A stretch of 29,416 bases of DNA from NCBI GenBank assembly GCA_002315565.1, contig DCHD01000033.1, positions 198 through 29,613 of the forward strand. Direction: 5' to 3'. The notes under the pieces were generated by a model. That model made no database searches, was not told the origin of the DNA, and was given only the letters and a program-made list of their open reading frames with translations. Both the position numbers and the translations under genes were made by a program. Shown one piece after another: positions 29,320 through 29,416 of the stretch. Source of the stretch: Solobacterium sp. UBA1761 (lineage in GTDB: Bacteria > Bacillota_I > Bacilli_A > Erysipelotrichales > Erysipelotrichaceae). Every line of letters begins with the position of its first letter. The stretch's first letter is position 1.

Positions 29320-29416
29320 TATGTATTATATACTAAAAAACGACTTTAAACTGATAATCTTTAAAATCTCAGACAATGTTTTCTTTATATGAGCATAACT
29401 ACCACCCGTGAGAACG

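Larger units (their letters stand above)
29194..29416. other. Intergenic region at window end, regulatory
   Basis: About 220 AT-rich bases without a supported gene. It holds the two operator-like elements and, near 29302-29336, promoter-like sequence on plus (TTGCGA, 17 nt, TTATAT). The last 30 bases (CATAACTACCACCCGTGAGA and flanks) are less AT-rich and could begin a leader or gene that continues outside. Confidence 0.5.

Noticed and set aside
29389..29416. ATG at 29389 open to the window end
   Set aside because: No ribosome binding site and only nine codons visible; cannot be supported.
1..29416. Mobile elements, CRISPR arrays, tRNA or rRNA genes
   Set aside because: No transposase, integrase, regularly spaced repeats or cloverleaf/ribosomal sequence was recognised by eye; a tRNA or covariance search was not possible here.

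Overview
The window is low-GC, gene-dense bacterial DNA from a Gram-positive fermenter of the Bacillota. The signs are strong AGGAGG-type ribosome binding sites, a lipoprotein solute-binding protein, mannose-family PTS components, a DUF1836 regulator, a likely CcpA (cre) site and many intrinsic terminators. An Erysipelotrichia-like gut commensal fits the gene repertoire best, but that placement is inference. No rRNA, tRNA, CRISPR array, transposase or phage gene was seen.

Layout. (1) 1-2707, minus: a compact operon of a DUF1836 regulator, a prohibitin-like SPFH protein, three tiny proteins (40, 51 and 98 aa) and a second, stomatin-like SPFH protein cut by the window edge. A perfect palindrome overlaps its promoter. 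(2) 2776-5391, minus: a three-gene amino-acid ABC importer behind a lysine riboswitch with an intrinsic terminator, so the substrate is probably lysine. (3) 5397-8795, minus: a HAD phosphatase and a fused ABC/FtsX exporter-type protein. (4) 8910-12681, minus: an operon of the two aconitase X subunits and a two-flavin Old Yellow Enzyme-type reductase, which looks like a dehydrate-then-reduce module. (5) 12764-16367: a divergent PlsY-family protein, a MerR regulator coupled to a 29-residue cationic amphipathic peptide, a double-glycine-leader peptide, an XRE membrane regulator and an MFS carrier. (6) 16446-21351, minus: an SDR, SDR, D-2-hydroxyacid dehydrogenase, KdgT-type permease, MATE operon, with a third SDR transcribed divergently. 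(7) 22235-29181: a mannose-family PTS split in two (IIB-IIC-IID on minus; IIA, a small membrane protein and a YajC-like protein on plus), an AEC carrier, a class II aldolase and a SorC/DeoR-family regulator.

Regions 6 and 7 read as sugar or sugar-acid uptake and catabolism. Sequences close to the Bacillus DeoR operator occur upstream of the aldolase gene and after the regulator gene, and a cre-like site lies upstream of the IIB promoter, so both specific and global carbon control are likely. The actual sugar cannot be read from the sequence.

The least ordinary items are the aconitase X/reductase operon, the SPFH/microprotein operon, the MerR-peptide pair and the orphan double-glycine peptide.
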